Assembly: GCA_015680905.1 (NCBI GenBank)
Contig: CM027384.1
Span: 69,199,001-69,263,000, forward strand
Source: Coptis chinensis
Taxonomy: Eukaryota > Streptophyta > Magnoliopsida > Ranunculales > Ranunculaceae
Direction: 5' to 3'
DNA: 64,000 bases
Part shown: positions 46,155 through 57,330 of the stretch, in pieces
How positions within the stretch are numbered: position 1 is the first letter of the stretch
Layout of the letters: each line of letters begins with the position of its first letter
The notes under the pieces: model-generated
What the model saw: the letters and a program-made list of their open reading frames with translations, nothing else
Told to the model about the DNA's origin: nothing
The model's database searches: none
Position numbers and translations under genes: made by a program

Positions 46155-46290
46155 ATTTTACCTTGGAGTCGAATGACAACACCGAATAAAGAACTGCTTC
46201 ATCCATTCCCTCAATATCATCTTCTACAAAATCAAAGTGATATCCATTACTAATTGTGAAGGAAAAAGAAAATGAAATAAGGGTTACCTG
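46155..46290 (-). pseudogene. Possible further captured exon in CACTA 2
   Basis: A minus-strand frame reads YHFDFVEDDIEGMDEAVLYS and VLSFDSK. It is collinear with, and upstream of, the ZW10 blocks, so it may be an earlier exon of that gene or a piece of another one. I do not recognise it. Confidence 0.4.
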
Positions 46291-46871
46291 GTTCTTAATT
46301 ACTTTAATCTACAAATCTTTCGCTTTCAGTGAAAGAGGAAAAAGATTTACTTTTTTTGGATGGAGATTTCAATAAGGTGGAAAATGGGTTTAAATAGATA
46401 TGGTCGATTAGAAAGAGAAAGGGTGGAAAATGGGTTTTACTTTAGCTGCCCATGTTCTCTTTGATACTGGTGAGAGAGAGATAAAAACTTGGGCGGCGAG
46501 AATGAAAACACAATCTATTTTATTTTTTCAATTTTTTCGTTCGATAATGACTGCGAGATAACGAAATAAAGTCACGGGTCCTTTTTATTCGTTTTAGATT
46601 CATTTATTCATATATTATAACCAATTAAAAATATACATTTTGCCCCACCCAATTTCCTTCCGAGGCGAGAAGTGAACTTGTAGCTGTGGGAAACCTACAG
46701 CCGTTGCGAGAAACTGAGATTTGGCTGCAGATGTTGACAAGCCGTGGCCAAAAACCATATTTTGCTTCAACCGAAGATGGCGGCCGCAAAAGGGTCTTTT
46801 AGCCTCAACAATTGGTGGCCGTGACAAAAGACTCGCCGCAAGAAGCCCTTTTTTTGGTAGTGTTGTTTTTT

Positions 46872-47234
46872 TAAGAATTAGATTTCAATGAATGAAACAC
46901 AGCCTATATGAGCGAAGGGCCTCAACATTTTGTAAAACTTGTTTAGAAACGGACACAAGGGCTAAAAAGTCAATATCAGTTTTCAGAACTAATCGGTTAT
47001 AGGGCGAGGCGAGAGGCAATTAATCAGTGATTTAATCGTAATTAATCGGATGGATATAATTACCTTTTTATTTATAGATTGTTAGAGGATCTATTGACTT
47101 ATCTAGTTTGAAGCCCATAAAACGGGTATGCCCATTGAGAAAACTCACTTTTCTGACTATATCTTGAGCCCACTACATAAAAGCTTGAGCCCAAGAGGCC
47201 AGGATCACTCTTAGGCTAAGTCCAATGGTTTGGC
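46872..47234. repeat. Segment duplicated at 63.52-63.86 kb
   Basis: Near-identical in order and orientation to 63521-63856: GAATTAGATTTCA, TATGAGCGAAGGGCCTCAAC, AGTCAATATCAGTTTTCAGA, GGCGAGGCGAGAGGCAATTA, AATTAATCGGATGGATATAA and CGGGTATGCCCATTGAGAAA all recur. It ends a few bases into the PIF/Harbinger MITE that follows. Confidence 0.92.
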
Positions 47235-47759
47235 GCACCCTAACACCAAACCACAATAGCATAGTGTATACAGGGATAGTGTTTATGGACCCAATGGTTT
47301 TTGGTGTAATTTGAAACAGTAACCTATCCTAGCTTCCATTGGTAATGGCGGGTATGAAAAACAATTTTTTTTTTGGTGGCCGCCACTTACAAAGGCGTGT
47401 GGAGTTTTAGCATTAAATGCCCACCCATTTTGCCCTTCTCCTAATTCTCTCTCCTTATCACCAAAAATATGCTAAAAATATAAAATATTATGGATAAAAA
47501 GGTAATTGGACAAACTTAATTCTTTAAAATCAAATTTGGTCAACACATTTTTTAGCCGCTTCTGATAGTAGTGTGTGTGAAATGCTTTATCTTCAACCCG
47601 CCATTCATATTGGCGTGCAGAGCATATGCTATCTCGCTAAAATTGGCGGTATAGATAGATAAAATAATAGCGATAGCATTGGCGGCATAGTGTATTGACG
47701 CACCATTGGATCTCAATTTTCCTCATATTTAGTGCGATGACGCACTATTGGACTTAGCC
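47214..47759. mobile_element. PIF/Harbinger-like MITE (546 bp)
   Basis: TIRs GGCTAAGTCCAATGGT and the reverse complement of GCACTATTGGACTTAGCC, with TTA on both sides (47211-47213 and 47760-47762). GGCGGTAT and GGCGGCAT words recur inside. Non-coding. Only its left 20 bases or so are also present at 63838. Confidence 0.88.
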
Positions 47760-47856
47760 TTAGAGGCATAACTAGATTTTGAACCTGGGCATACGCCCGA
47801 GATCTATTAAATATTTTGTGTGCTGAAAAGGCTTTACAAAATGTCTCACACAAATT

Positions 47857-48285
47857 TTCGAATCAGAATATTTTTTTATTAAAAATAAACCAAAATACGT
47901 TAATGACCAACGATTATAGTGCATAAGTACTTGGAAACTAAGAGATCAAATTGAGATAGCCTCTTCACTTTGTGGTTTAGGATATTAATCTGTAATTTTC
48001 AAATAGAATTATCTTAAACTCGATCTAGCTTGTATAATAGTTTTCTTAGATTTATGGTGATTTAGCAGCAAATTTTCGAATAAGAATATATTTTTATTGA
48101 AAATAAACCGAAATACGTTAATGAGCAGCAATTATGGTGCATAAGTACTTGGAAACTAAAGGATCAAATTAAGATAGCATCTTCACATTGTGGTTTAGAA
48201 TATTAATCCATAATTTTCAAATGGAATTATCTTAAACTCGATTTAGCTTATATAATAGTTTTATTAGATTTATGGTAATGTAGCG
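47857..48285. repeat. Tandem duplication, ~210-bp units
   Basis: Unit 1 (47857-48067) and unit 2 (48068-48285) share AAATTTTCGAAT, AAATACGTTAATGA, GCATAAGTACTTGGAAACTA and GAATTATCTTAAACTCGAT in the same order. Not coding. Confidence 0.9.
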
Positions 48286-48759
48286 GTAAATCATCACCAT
48301 TTGGCTTACGTACTAACGTGTACAAATCACTAAAACAAATTGATTGTTTCCATATCCTCAAAGAATACACTACTCCCATTTAAAAAGGTTTATCACATGA
48401 ATGTGTCCTACGAACGGGTGTCATTATATTAAATTATTCTAAAAAATATTAGCAACTATGCATAGCTATGAGATATGAAAATTATATTAATTACTCATTT
48501 AAATTTCTTGCACCACTCTCTATAAAAAGGAAGCACCAAATCTTGATAAAACTCATCGACTTCTTTTTATTGTTAGGTTTAATAATAGAAGTTTGATTGA
48601 AGTTTTGTGAGAATGTCCAATGTGACGAAGATAATATTGAAACAACTTAAATAGCAAGACATTCTCAATCACAATAAAAGAATTATAATAAACACTATTT
48701 AAAATGCAAAACTATATTTGTCGAGATATTTATTCCCCCTACATATAATATAAATATGT

Positions 48760-50340
48760 TTTAGAGTTATTAATTCAATGCATTTGCATTAAGTTTCTGA
48801 TTTTTCATTAATTATTCTTTGAGGTTAGTTTAATGTAGTACGTTGCATCCAATTTCCAATTTCTCATTAATTATTCTTTGAGGTTAGTTTAATGCAGTTG
48901 CATCAAGTTTCCGATTTTCCGTTAATTATTATTTGAGGTTAGTTTTGTGCAATTGCATCCACTTTATGATTTCCTGTTAGTTATTCATTAAGGTTAATTC
49001 AGTACAGTTGCATCCAGTTTTCGATGTTTCGTTAATTAGTCTTCCAGATTAGTTCATTGCATTTGTATCTAGGTTTCAATCTCCTGTTAATTACTCTTTG
49101 AGGTTAGTTCAATATATACATCTGCATCCAGTTTCTGATTTCCCGTTAATTATTTTTCTAGGTTAGTTCGATAGTTTACAATTTCTATACAGTTTGAATA
49201 CATGTAAAAATCTATTTTTATAAACTCACTTTCATTTTGGGTTCCTAATTACTCGTAATTACTCATGTGAGAAGGCTACAAAAGTGGACATTTATGCTTT
49301 GAGGTCAGCGCGATGAAGCTACATCCGACTTCCGATTTCTAGTTAACTATTTTTTTAGGTTATTTCAATGCATTTGCATCCAATTTCTGATTTTCCGTTA
49401 GTTAATTTATGATTTTACTTTAATGCAGTTGCATCCAGTTTTTGGTTTTCCGTTAATTATTCTTTGAGGTTAGTTCAATGCAGTTGCATCAAATTTCCAA
49501 TTTTATGTTAATTGTTCTTTGAGATTAATTCAATGCATTTACATCAAGTTTCCGATTTCCCGTTAATTATTTTTTGAGGTTAGTTCAATCCAGTCACATC
49601 AAATTTATAATTTCTCATTAATTATTCATTTAGGTTAGTTCAGTGCAGTTTCATCCATTTTCCAATATTTCGTTAATTAGTCTTTGAGATTAGTTCATTG
49701 CATTTGGATCCAGTTTTTGATTAATGCATTTGCATATAATTTCTGATTTCTCGTTTATTATTTGATAAAGTTGCATTTGCATCTAGTTTCTGATTTCCCG
49801 TTAATTGTTGTTTGAGGTTAGTTCAATGAGCTTGCATCAAGTTTCTGATTTCCCGTTAATTATTTCTTGAGGTTTTGCATCCAGTTTATTTTTTGAGATT
49901 AGTTCAGTGCAGTTGCATCTGGTTTCCGATTTCCCGTTAATTATTTTTTAAGATTAGTTCCACGCATTTGCATTATGTTTCCAATTTATAATTAATTTTT
50001 CTTTGAGGTTAGTTCAATGTAGTTGCATCCAGTTTCCAATTTTCCGTTAATTTAATCTTTGAGGGTTAACTCAATACATACATTTGCATATCCAGTTTCT
50101 GATTTTCCAACAATTATTTTTTATGTTAGTTTGATGTATTTGCATCCAAGTTTTGATTTTCTGTTAATTATTCTTTGAGGTTAGTTTAATGCAATTGTAT
50201 ATATATTCCAATTTTCTATTAATTACTTTTTAAGATTAGTTTAATGCTTGTATTTGCATCCAGTTTCCGATTTTCCGTTAAATATTATTTGAGGTTAGTT
50301 CGATGCATTTGCATCTAGTTTTCGGTTCCCCATTAATTGT
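48760..50340. repeat. Minisatellite block, well-preserved ~50-60 bp units
   Basis: Units combine GAGGTTAGTTCAATGCA, TTGCATCCAGTTTC and GATTTCCCGTTAATTATTCT. Units here are closer to one consensus than those at 484-3000. Confidence 0.9.
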
Positions 50341-50796
50341 TTTTTAACGTTAGTTTTATTCAGTATTATATATATTTTAAAATATTTGTCACTATTGCTT
50401 TGCCATTTTTTTTTCCATTTTCTATTATATATTTTGTGATGTTATTTTTTGTATAATTGTTTTTAACTATGTTTTGAGGCCGTGTTAAGGATATATTCGA
50501 AATAAGTCGGTGCTTTATCATAGACACTAAAATTATATGATTTGTAATAGGGAATTAGTTTCTATAAATCACCTATTTTTTAGCAATTTTTTTTATTTGA
50601 TCAAATATATAATAATTGAAAATACACTCAAACTCTCCAAAGAGATTCCGTGTACGTGGGATTGTAGGATATTAGAAAAGACTATCTTTCATATTAAAGT
50701 GCTATATAGGAGAGAGAAAATACTAACTCTCATATTAGAGTGCCGCATAGGAGAGAGAAAATCCTCTATTAAAGGTCTCTGCTTTAGTATATAGAT
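50341..50796 (-). repeat. Helitron-like terminal unique region, inner copy
   Basis: Homologous to 52616-53289: TTATATATATTTTAAAATAT, ACTATGTTTTGAGGCCGT, TTATCATAGACACTAAAATT, and ends CTCTGCTTTAGTATATAGAT. The terminal TC is lost and the next minisatellite starts immediately. Confidence 0.7.
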
Positions 50797-51170
50797 AGTA
50801 TATGCAGTTGCATTCAGTTTTTTATTTTATGTTAATTATTTTTTGAGTTAAGTTCAATGCATTTGTATCCAGTTTCCGGTTTCCCATTAATTGTTATTTG
50901 AAATTTGTTTGATGTATTTGCATACTGTTTCCGATTTCCCGTTAAATATTTTTCAAGGATTTGCATTCAATTTCAAATTTTCCGTTAGTTATTCTCTGAC
51001 ATTAGTTTAATGCAATTGCATCCAGTTTCTGATTTATAGTTAATTACATTTTGAGTTTAGTTTATTGCATTTGCATAAAGTTTCCGATTTTCCGTTAATT
51101 ACTCTTTGAGCTCAGTTATGTATTTGAATCCAATTTCCAATTTCTTTATAATTATCCAATGTGGTGTGTA
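50797..51170. repeat. Short minisatellite block
   Basis: About six degenerate units, ending at the GTGGTGTGTAATACCAACTT spacer. Confidence 0.8.
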
Positions 51171-51689
51171 ATACCAACTTCTACCTGTAGTGTCTTTGCA
51201 AACATGACATAAAAAGTAAATTATATTTAATTTACTATGTGGGATCATCAAAGATTATCTAGTTCCCGATTTCCCGTTAATTATTCTTTAAATTATGCAT
51301 TACTCACTATGTGGAATCTTCAAAGATTATCTACGAACGGGTGTTGTTATATTAATTATTATGAAAAATATTTGCAAATATATAGAACTATTATATATTA
51401 ATATTATATTGACCACTCGACCAAATTTCTTATAACGTGAAAACCTCACTCTTCATTAAAAAAAAAACTCACCTTTGATAAAACCCTTCAACTTCATTTT
51501 GTTGTTTAATAATAGAAGTTTGATTGAAATTTTGTGAGATTGCCTAATAAGGCGAAGTTCATATATATTGAAGCTACTTGAATAGCAAAGAGTTCCCAAT
51601 CATACGGAAATAGATAAGATAAACACCATTTTAAATACAAAACTATACTAATCGAGACATTCCGACAACATATAACCCAACTATATTTT
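51171..51689. repeat. Spacer and leader between minisatellite blocks
   Basis: Same order of blocks as 1851-2359 and, for its second half, 48412-48759. Confidence 0.7.
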
Positions 51690-52615
51690 TAGGTTAGTTC
51701 AATGTATTTGCATCCAGTTTCTGATTTTCCGTTATTTATATTTTGAGGTTAATTCAATGCAGTTGCATCCAATTTCCAATTTCCGTTATTTATTTTTTGA
51801 GATCAGTTCAATGCAGTTGCATCCAGTTTCTGATTTCTCGTTAATTATTCTTTTCGGTTAGTTCAATACATTTGCATCCAATTTCCAATTTCTTGTTAAT
51901 TGTTCTTTAAGGTCAGTTCAATGCATTTGCATCCAGTTTCTGATTTTTCATTCATTATTATGTGAGATTAGTTTAATGCATTTGTATCCAATTTCCGATT
52001 TCTCGTTTATTATTTGATAAAGTTGTATTTGTATCTAGTTTCCAATTTCTCGTTAATTATTGTTTGAGGTTAGTTCAATGAATTTGCAACCAGTTTCTGA
52101 TTTCCTGTTAATTATTTCTTAAGGTTTTGCATCCAGTGTATTTTTTGAGATTAGTTCAGTGCAGTTGCATCCGATTTTTGATTTTCCGTTAATTATTTTT
52201 TAAGATTAGTTCCACGTATTTGCATTATGTTTCCAATTTATAATTTTTTTTTTAGGTTAGTTGCATCCAATTTCCGATTAGTTGCATCCAATTTCCGATT
52301 TTCCGTTAATTTAATCTTTGAGGGTTAGCTCAATGCATTTGCATCAAATTTCCGATTTTCCGACAATTATTTTATTTATGTTAGTTTGATGTATTTGCAT
52401 CCAAGTTTTGATTTTCCGTTAATTACTATTTGATGTTAGTTTAATGCAGTTGTATCCATATTCCAATTTTCTATTAATTACTTTTTAAGATTAGTTTAAT
52501 GCTTGCATTTGCATCCAGTTTCTGATTTTCTGTTAAACATTATTTGAGGTTAGTTCGATGCATTTGCATCCAGTTTTCGGTTCCCCATTAATTGTTTTTT
52601 TACGTTAGTTTCAAT
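51690..52615. repeat. Minisatellite block
   Basis: Same unit as 48760-50340; several consecutive units can be paired with those of that block in order, for example the TTTGCATTATGTTTCCAATT unit at 52220 and 49967. The two blocks therefore share higher-order descent. Confidence 0.88.
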
Positions 52616-52789
52616 CAGTATTATATATATTTTAAAATATTTGTCATTATTACTTTGTCATTTTTATTTTTTATTTTCTATTATATATTTTGTGATGTTA
52701 TTTTTTGTATAATTGTTTTTAACTATGTTTTGAGGCCGTCTTAAGGACATATTCGAAATAAGTTGGTGCTTTATCATAGACACTAAAAT

Positions 52790-53090
52790 TGTATGATTTG
52801 TAATATTGGAAATTAGTTTCTACAAATCACATATTTTTTAGCAATTTTTTTTTATTTGATCAAATATATAAGAATTGGAATACTAAAAGTGTTTGATTCG
52901 TAATAGGAAATTACTTTATACAAATCACCTATTTTTTAGCAATTTTTTTTATTTGATCAAATATATAAGAATTGGAATACTAAAAGTGTTTGATTCGTAA
53001 TAGGAAATTACTTTCTACAAATCACCTATTTTTTAGAATTTTTTTTTATTTGATCAAATATATAAAAATTTGAAATACACTCAAACGTTC
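52790..53090. repeat. ~105-bp tandem repeat, three copies
   Basis: Each copy holds ACAAATCAC(A/C)TATTTTTTAG, TTATTTGATCAAATATATAA and, in two copies, GTGTTTGATTCGTAATAGGA. The inner terminal region at 50550-50640 has a single copy, so the expansion is specific to this end. Confidence 0.85.
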
Positions 53091-53289
53091 CAAATATAAT
53101 AATTAGAAATACACTCAAACTGTCCAAAGAGGTTCAATATATGTGGGATTATAGACTATTAGAAAATACTATTTTTCATATTAAAATGCCACATAGGACA
53201 GAGAAAAGGCTAACTCTCATATTAGAGTGCTACATAGGAGATAGAAAATCCTCCTTTAAAGGCCTCTGCTTTAGTATATAGATAGTAGA

Positions 53290-54156
53290 TTTATAATTTA
53301 ATTAGACACATGTAGTCCCAAAATAAAGTATCGACACCCTCCCTCTTTATCCTTTTTACTTCTCATCTCTTTTATATGAAAAACGTATTTCTTTGTTTCT
53401 TTCTTACATGCATATCGACATGATTTTTTGAAGTGGGGGGATGATGTAATAGTTGTGGAATGTTCTGAATTTGTTCCTTAAGAGAATCTAGGTGAAAATC
53501 GCATAAAACAATTGTTAACTTGTCAAGTCCAACACAAACTTCATTCTTTTTATTTGAGCTCCGATAATATTTCTTTTGAACGGAGCATGTGAGAAATTGG
53601 TCATTTCGGCTAAAATCACTGAATTAATCAGTTACTTATATCAAGCAAAAATATCAAATAAACTTTATCGCTCTAACCCCGATAAGCGATTAATCGGCGA
53701 TTTAATATGATATTAACTTATTAGCACAAGTATAACAGCCTCAGGCTTGCATTCTAGCTTTATAGATAACTTAAGTTGAGAAAATGCAGAAATGGTAAAA
53801 TGAGAAGACAGTCTGAGTTAAAAATTTCTAAAACTAATTTTAACTCTGAATGCCATGCAAATAAATGTCAAATATATTCTATTTTTTATTTATTTATTTA
53901 TTTTTCTTGGATAATAATATATTCCATTCCACAGTGCCACACATCCAAGTGGGCATGTAAGATATCCGGAATTTCATACATGGAATATGCTGACCCAACA
54001 ATGCCGATCTAAGGGTTGACATTTAACGAGCCTAGATTTAGGATGGGCTTTTTTTCAGCCCATTTCACAAGTTCAGCCTATATATTAGTTCTCCCGCCAG
54101 AGCAAAAGGGAAAATTAATTGAAACGTTTCAACTTTTGACACTCAAAAACTCAAAT
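53290..54156. other. Intergenic region and 5' flank of the next gene
   Basis: AT-rich. CAGCCTATATATTAG at about 54075 could be a TATA region for the gene starting at 54157. No other feature seen. Confidence 0.45.
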
Positions 54157-55831
54157 ATGAAAAAAATGGACAAGTTTACTGATTTGGTAAAGAAATTGGC
54201 TAATGAAACGAAAGTTCAATTACGTGAATTATGTACATCTAAAGGCACTGATTTCGTAAACGCTAGAGATGAATTTATCCAACTTTTCTTAGAAGAGGAT
54301 GGAGTAGAAATTGGGGATAAACAAAAGGTTAGGGTTAATTAATTTATTTCGTGATTTTAATTCAATTTCAACTTGTTTTTTCATTTATTTGATATATATA
54401 TAGACTGAATTTAGCTAGATGTACAATCGATTCTAATAACGTTTTATTATGTTTTGAATGTTTGATCCAATTTAAGGATATGATAATGACAAAATTAAAT
54501 CTGATGTTGCTCTGAGTGGTAAGGCGAGTTTGGTGAAACTGGATGATGTAGTGCAGAAATCTGTGAGTATTTCATTGTTTAGTAGGTTTAACTTTGCTAA
54601 AGAGGTTGGTATTAATTTCTGCCTAATTAGGTAGAGTAGAATAGTTCTGATCTTATGTATTCATTTTGTAAAGGGAGTTGTTGACGGAGTCAAAGGAAAT
54701 GAAGATGGTGGAGTGATAAACATGGTTAGGGTTTATTGATTTCAACTTGTTTTTTATTTATTTATTAGATATATATAGAATGAATTAACTAGATCTGTAA
54801 TTGATTCTAATCATGTTTTATTATTTCTTGAATGTTTGATTCAATTCAAGGATGATATTGACAAACTGAAATCTGATGATGTGAGTGATAAGGCGAGTTT
54901 GGTGAAAAAGGATGATGTAGTGCTGAAATTGGGGTTGACTTATGTGAGTAAATCTTGTTTAGTAGGTTTAACTTTGCCAAATTAATTTCTGCATAACAAG
55001 AAAGAGGTTGTCGACCTTACTGATGATGATCCGGTGCCACAACCAAAATCAGTGAGTAAATTCACTTTTTCATTGAGCTTGTTTGTTTTGGGGAAATATA
55101 TAGTCTGTGAATTAGGGAGTGTGTCATGGGAATACGAACGATGAAAGAGGTATTTATTGTTGTTTTTGAATCCTTGAGATTTTTCAGTAATGGCGGTTAA
55201 AATTAGATTACACTTTGCTTTATTTCAAATATTTTCTGATTCACATTTTCTTCTATACTTTCATGTAACGTTTCCTTAATGTTCTCCTTATGTCTCGGTT
55301 CAAGCTAAAGTAACCTAATGAAATTCAATATTTTGAAGGCTACAGAGCTTGACAAGTGGGATCCAGCAGATTTCCAGTATCCATTTCAAAATCCATTATC
55401 AGTTATTGATCATAATCAGTTGAAGGAGCTGGACCATAAATCTGAACCTGCTTTGCTTGTTGATTTCACACAACCTACTATGCAAGAGCTTGGTGCTCAA
55501 GTACAAATACCTGGAGAAAGAAAGGGTGTTGATGTTTTGGCCATAAAATTATTGATAGACAAAGAAGCAAGTGGTGGCCACTTTCTTGTTAAGGCTGATT
55601 ACTTGAAGAATGTTACGAAGTTGGTGAAGTATGGGCAGAAGATCATTTTTTGTGAGAAAGATGGATCAACAGTTTACTGTGCAGTTTCTCAGAAATACGA
55701 AGTTAAACTATTCGTATTTCAAAGGGGATGGTCTCAAAAGTTACTTCCAGAAGAAGGGTGCTCAAGCCAACGACCGAGTAGAGCTAGAATATCACGAGGG
55801 AACTTTCTTTATAGCATTTTATAGCATATAG
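54157..55831 (+). CDS. Unrecognised multi-exon gene, frame-damaged at its end
   Basis: Five exons can be joined in phase 0: 54157-54327 (MKKMDKFTDLVKKLANETK..., a charged helix-like start), 54851-54942 (DDIDKLKSDDVSDKASLVKK), 55003-55049 or so (KEVVDLTDDDPVPQPKS) and 55339 to the end (ATELDKWDPADFQYPFQNPL...). An exon-like copy at 54477-54563 has a stop in this phase and looks like a duplicate. The last exon reads ALLVDFTQPTMQELGAQVQI, GGHFLVKADYLKNVTKLVKY, then about residue CAVSQKYE the sense seems to pass into the next frame (YSYFKGDGLKSYFQKKGAQA, NDRVELEYHEGTFFIAFYSI, stop at 55831). In the original frame it ends at 55824. The end has a faint B3-like look, but I do not assign a family. 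It may be a pseudogene or carry a sequencing indel. Confidence 0.5.
54328..55000 (+). repeat. Tandem duplication of intron plus exon (~375 bp)
   Basis: GGTTAGGGTT, TTTCAACTTGTTTTTTATTT-type, GATATATATAGA, TGTTTGAT(C/T)CAATT and the exon words GATAATGACAAAAT/GATATTGACAAACT and GGCGAGTTTGGTGAAA occur in order in 54328-54563 and again in 54725-54942. Exon and preceding intron were duplicated as one unit. Confidence 0.85.
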
Positions 55832-57124
55832 GTAACTTATTCTTATTGATTTATTTTATGAATTTGGATGAGCTGATCTGCCACATTATGAGACTGAGTC
55901 TTCTTTTTGTTTTCTCCCTTTCTGTTGCATTATTTCGCTTTTGGTTCAGATGGGTGACATATATTAAATTATCCATTTATGCTCTTATAAGATGAATACT
56001 GGTTCTCAGATTGCAGAGTTTCATTTTCGGTGTCTCTGAAATTTAAATAACTTTGGTGCAACTGGATTGACTTTAAATTCATAGTGATTTCATGCGGTTT
56101 CAGTTCTACTTTTCAGCGTGTGTAGATCAAATAGATCTTGAACTGGACAGGAAGAAGGTGAACGTGGACTTAAATCGACTACTTAAATAAATTGTGCAAG
56201 GCGCCGTAACTTATATTTTCTTTGGATCAGTTTGGTAATAGAGCAATAGTAAGAGTAACATTAGAAATTCGATCAAGTATAAATCCATGTGTTAAACTAG
56301 CATTAAGCATGCATATAATTAGCATTTTAGGCATTCCCATTTATTGACACACTGATCCCAATGATTCTTGTTTTGGTATTTTGTTCAGATGGACTGATTT
56401 CTTACTCGTGCTGGGATAAAACTATCTTGTATTGCTGTGTTCAGTTGGACTGATTTCTTCCATGTGCTGCGGATCAAAGATACGTGTGTTGGTGTTTTGT
56501 TCAGGTGGACGGATTTCTTACTTGTGGTGGGATCAAAGACTCGTCTTTAAGACATTGTAGTGACAAGTTTTTAAAGCATGGCTAGGTGCTGAAACTTGTT
56601 CTGTTTGTACTAATGACATTGATTTAGAAGGTAGAAGTGTCTAGACTATGAACATGATATGAGGGTTGAAGAGTTTGGTCTTCTTACTCATTTTGTCTTG
56701 TTTCATGCATACAATGTTTTAGTTCAACTGATTCTGGGTCCTTGTGATTACATCAATGTCTGAAAAGAACGGATGAGTTCTTCAATGTTCCTTTGCACTT
56801 AAAATGAAGAAACTGACCTCTAGTTGAGATACTGATGTTGTTGAAACATTGACAAAAAAATTATAATGGTTGGTTCTGCTTGCTTACTACACAATAAGGT
56901 TGTGGTCTGAAATTTTAAGCAGCAGCACTTTGGTTTTACGATAAATGTGCATCTTGTACAAATTTCATACTTCAGAGATCAGTGAGCAAAATGCAGTTGG
57001 TGTTATTCGGTTGCGGCAGTCCTTTGGACCACATTTTCTCTACTAATTGGTGTTCCTCTGGAATTCATCTTAAGAGTGAGAAATATAGTGCAGAGGATCA
57101 AAAGAGGCCTGGAAATTGTTATAT
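55832..57124. other. 3' flank, no gene recognised
   Basis: AT-rich, T-rich; probably 3' UTR and intergenic DNA. It contains the 59-bp repeat block listed separately. Confidence 0.45.
56372..56550 (+). repeat. ~59-bp tandem repeat, three copies
   Basis: Copies share TTTGTTCAG(A/G)TGGAC(T/G)GATTT, CTT(A/C)C and GG(G)ATCAAAGA-type words, at about 56380, 56440 and 56497. Confidence 0.8.
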
Positions 57125-57133
57125 TTTTTCTTT

Positions 57134-57321
57134 GGGTTAACTAGTATTACCCCCCACTAGATGGGAAATTAGGGTCTCCCCCTAAATACACACAAAAAAA
57201 AGTCAAAATGAGTTGACCGAATTTTTTTTTGTGTGTATTTAGGGAGGACACCCTAATTTCCCATCTAGTGGGGGGGAGAATCCTAATTGGCTCATCTAGT
57301 GGGGGTAATACTAGTTCACCC
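57134..57321. mobile_element. MULE-derived MITE (188 bp) with 9-bp target duplication
   Basis: TIRs of about 29 bp: GGGTTAACTAGTATTACCCC on the left, complement of GGGTGAACTAGTATTACCCC on the right. Exact 9-bp duplications TTTTTCTTT flank it (57125-57133 and 57322-57330). Nine bases is the Mutator signature. Inner sequence is also palindromic (AAATTAGGGT and ACCCTAATTT; AATACACACAAAAAA and TTTTTTGTGTGTATT), so nearly the whole element folds back. Confidence 0.9.
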
Positions 57322-57330
57322 TTTTTCTTT

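Larger units (their letters stand above)
42440..46862. mobile_element. CACTA element 2, non-autonomous, carrying ZW10 exons
   Basis: Left end CACTACTAAAAATATG; right end is the reverse complement of CACTACCAAAAAAAGG. Both are flanked by TTG (42437-42439 and 46863-46865), the 3-bp target duplication expected for CACTA. Subterminal regions on both sides carry GGCCGCGGCAA/GGTCGCGGCAA-type repeats (42460-42895 and 46680-46855), many in inverted orientation. No transposase remains. The middle (43796-45457, perhaps to 46290) is a fragment of a cellular gene on the minus strand. At 4423 bp it is a textbook transduplicating CACTA. Confidence 0.9.
48417..53289 (-). mobile_element. Helitron-like composite with minisatellite cores
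   Basis: Read on the minus strand, it starts TCTACTATCTATATACTAAA at 53289, preceded by A. This resembles the 5' ends of plant Helitrons (TC at the end, host A before it). A near-copy of the same terminus occurs at 50760-50795, so two element bodies appear joined. Each body has a terminal unique part, a minisatellite and a leader (TACGAACGGGTGT... at 48412 and 51340). No Rep/helicase gene, and no CTRRT end with hairpin was confirmed on the other side, so the class remains tentative. Confidence 0.5.
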
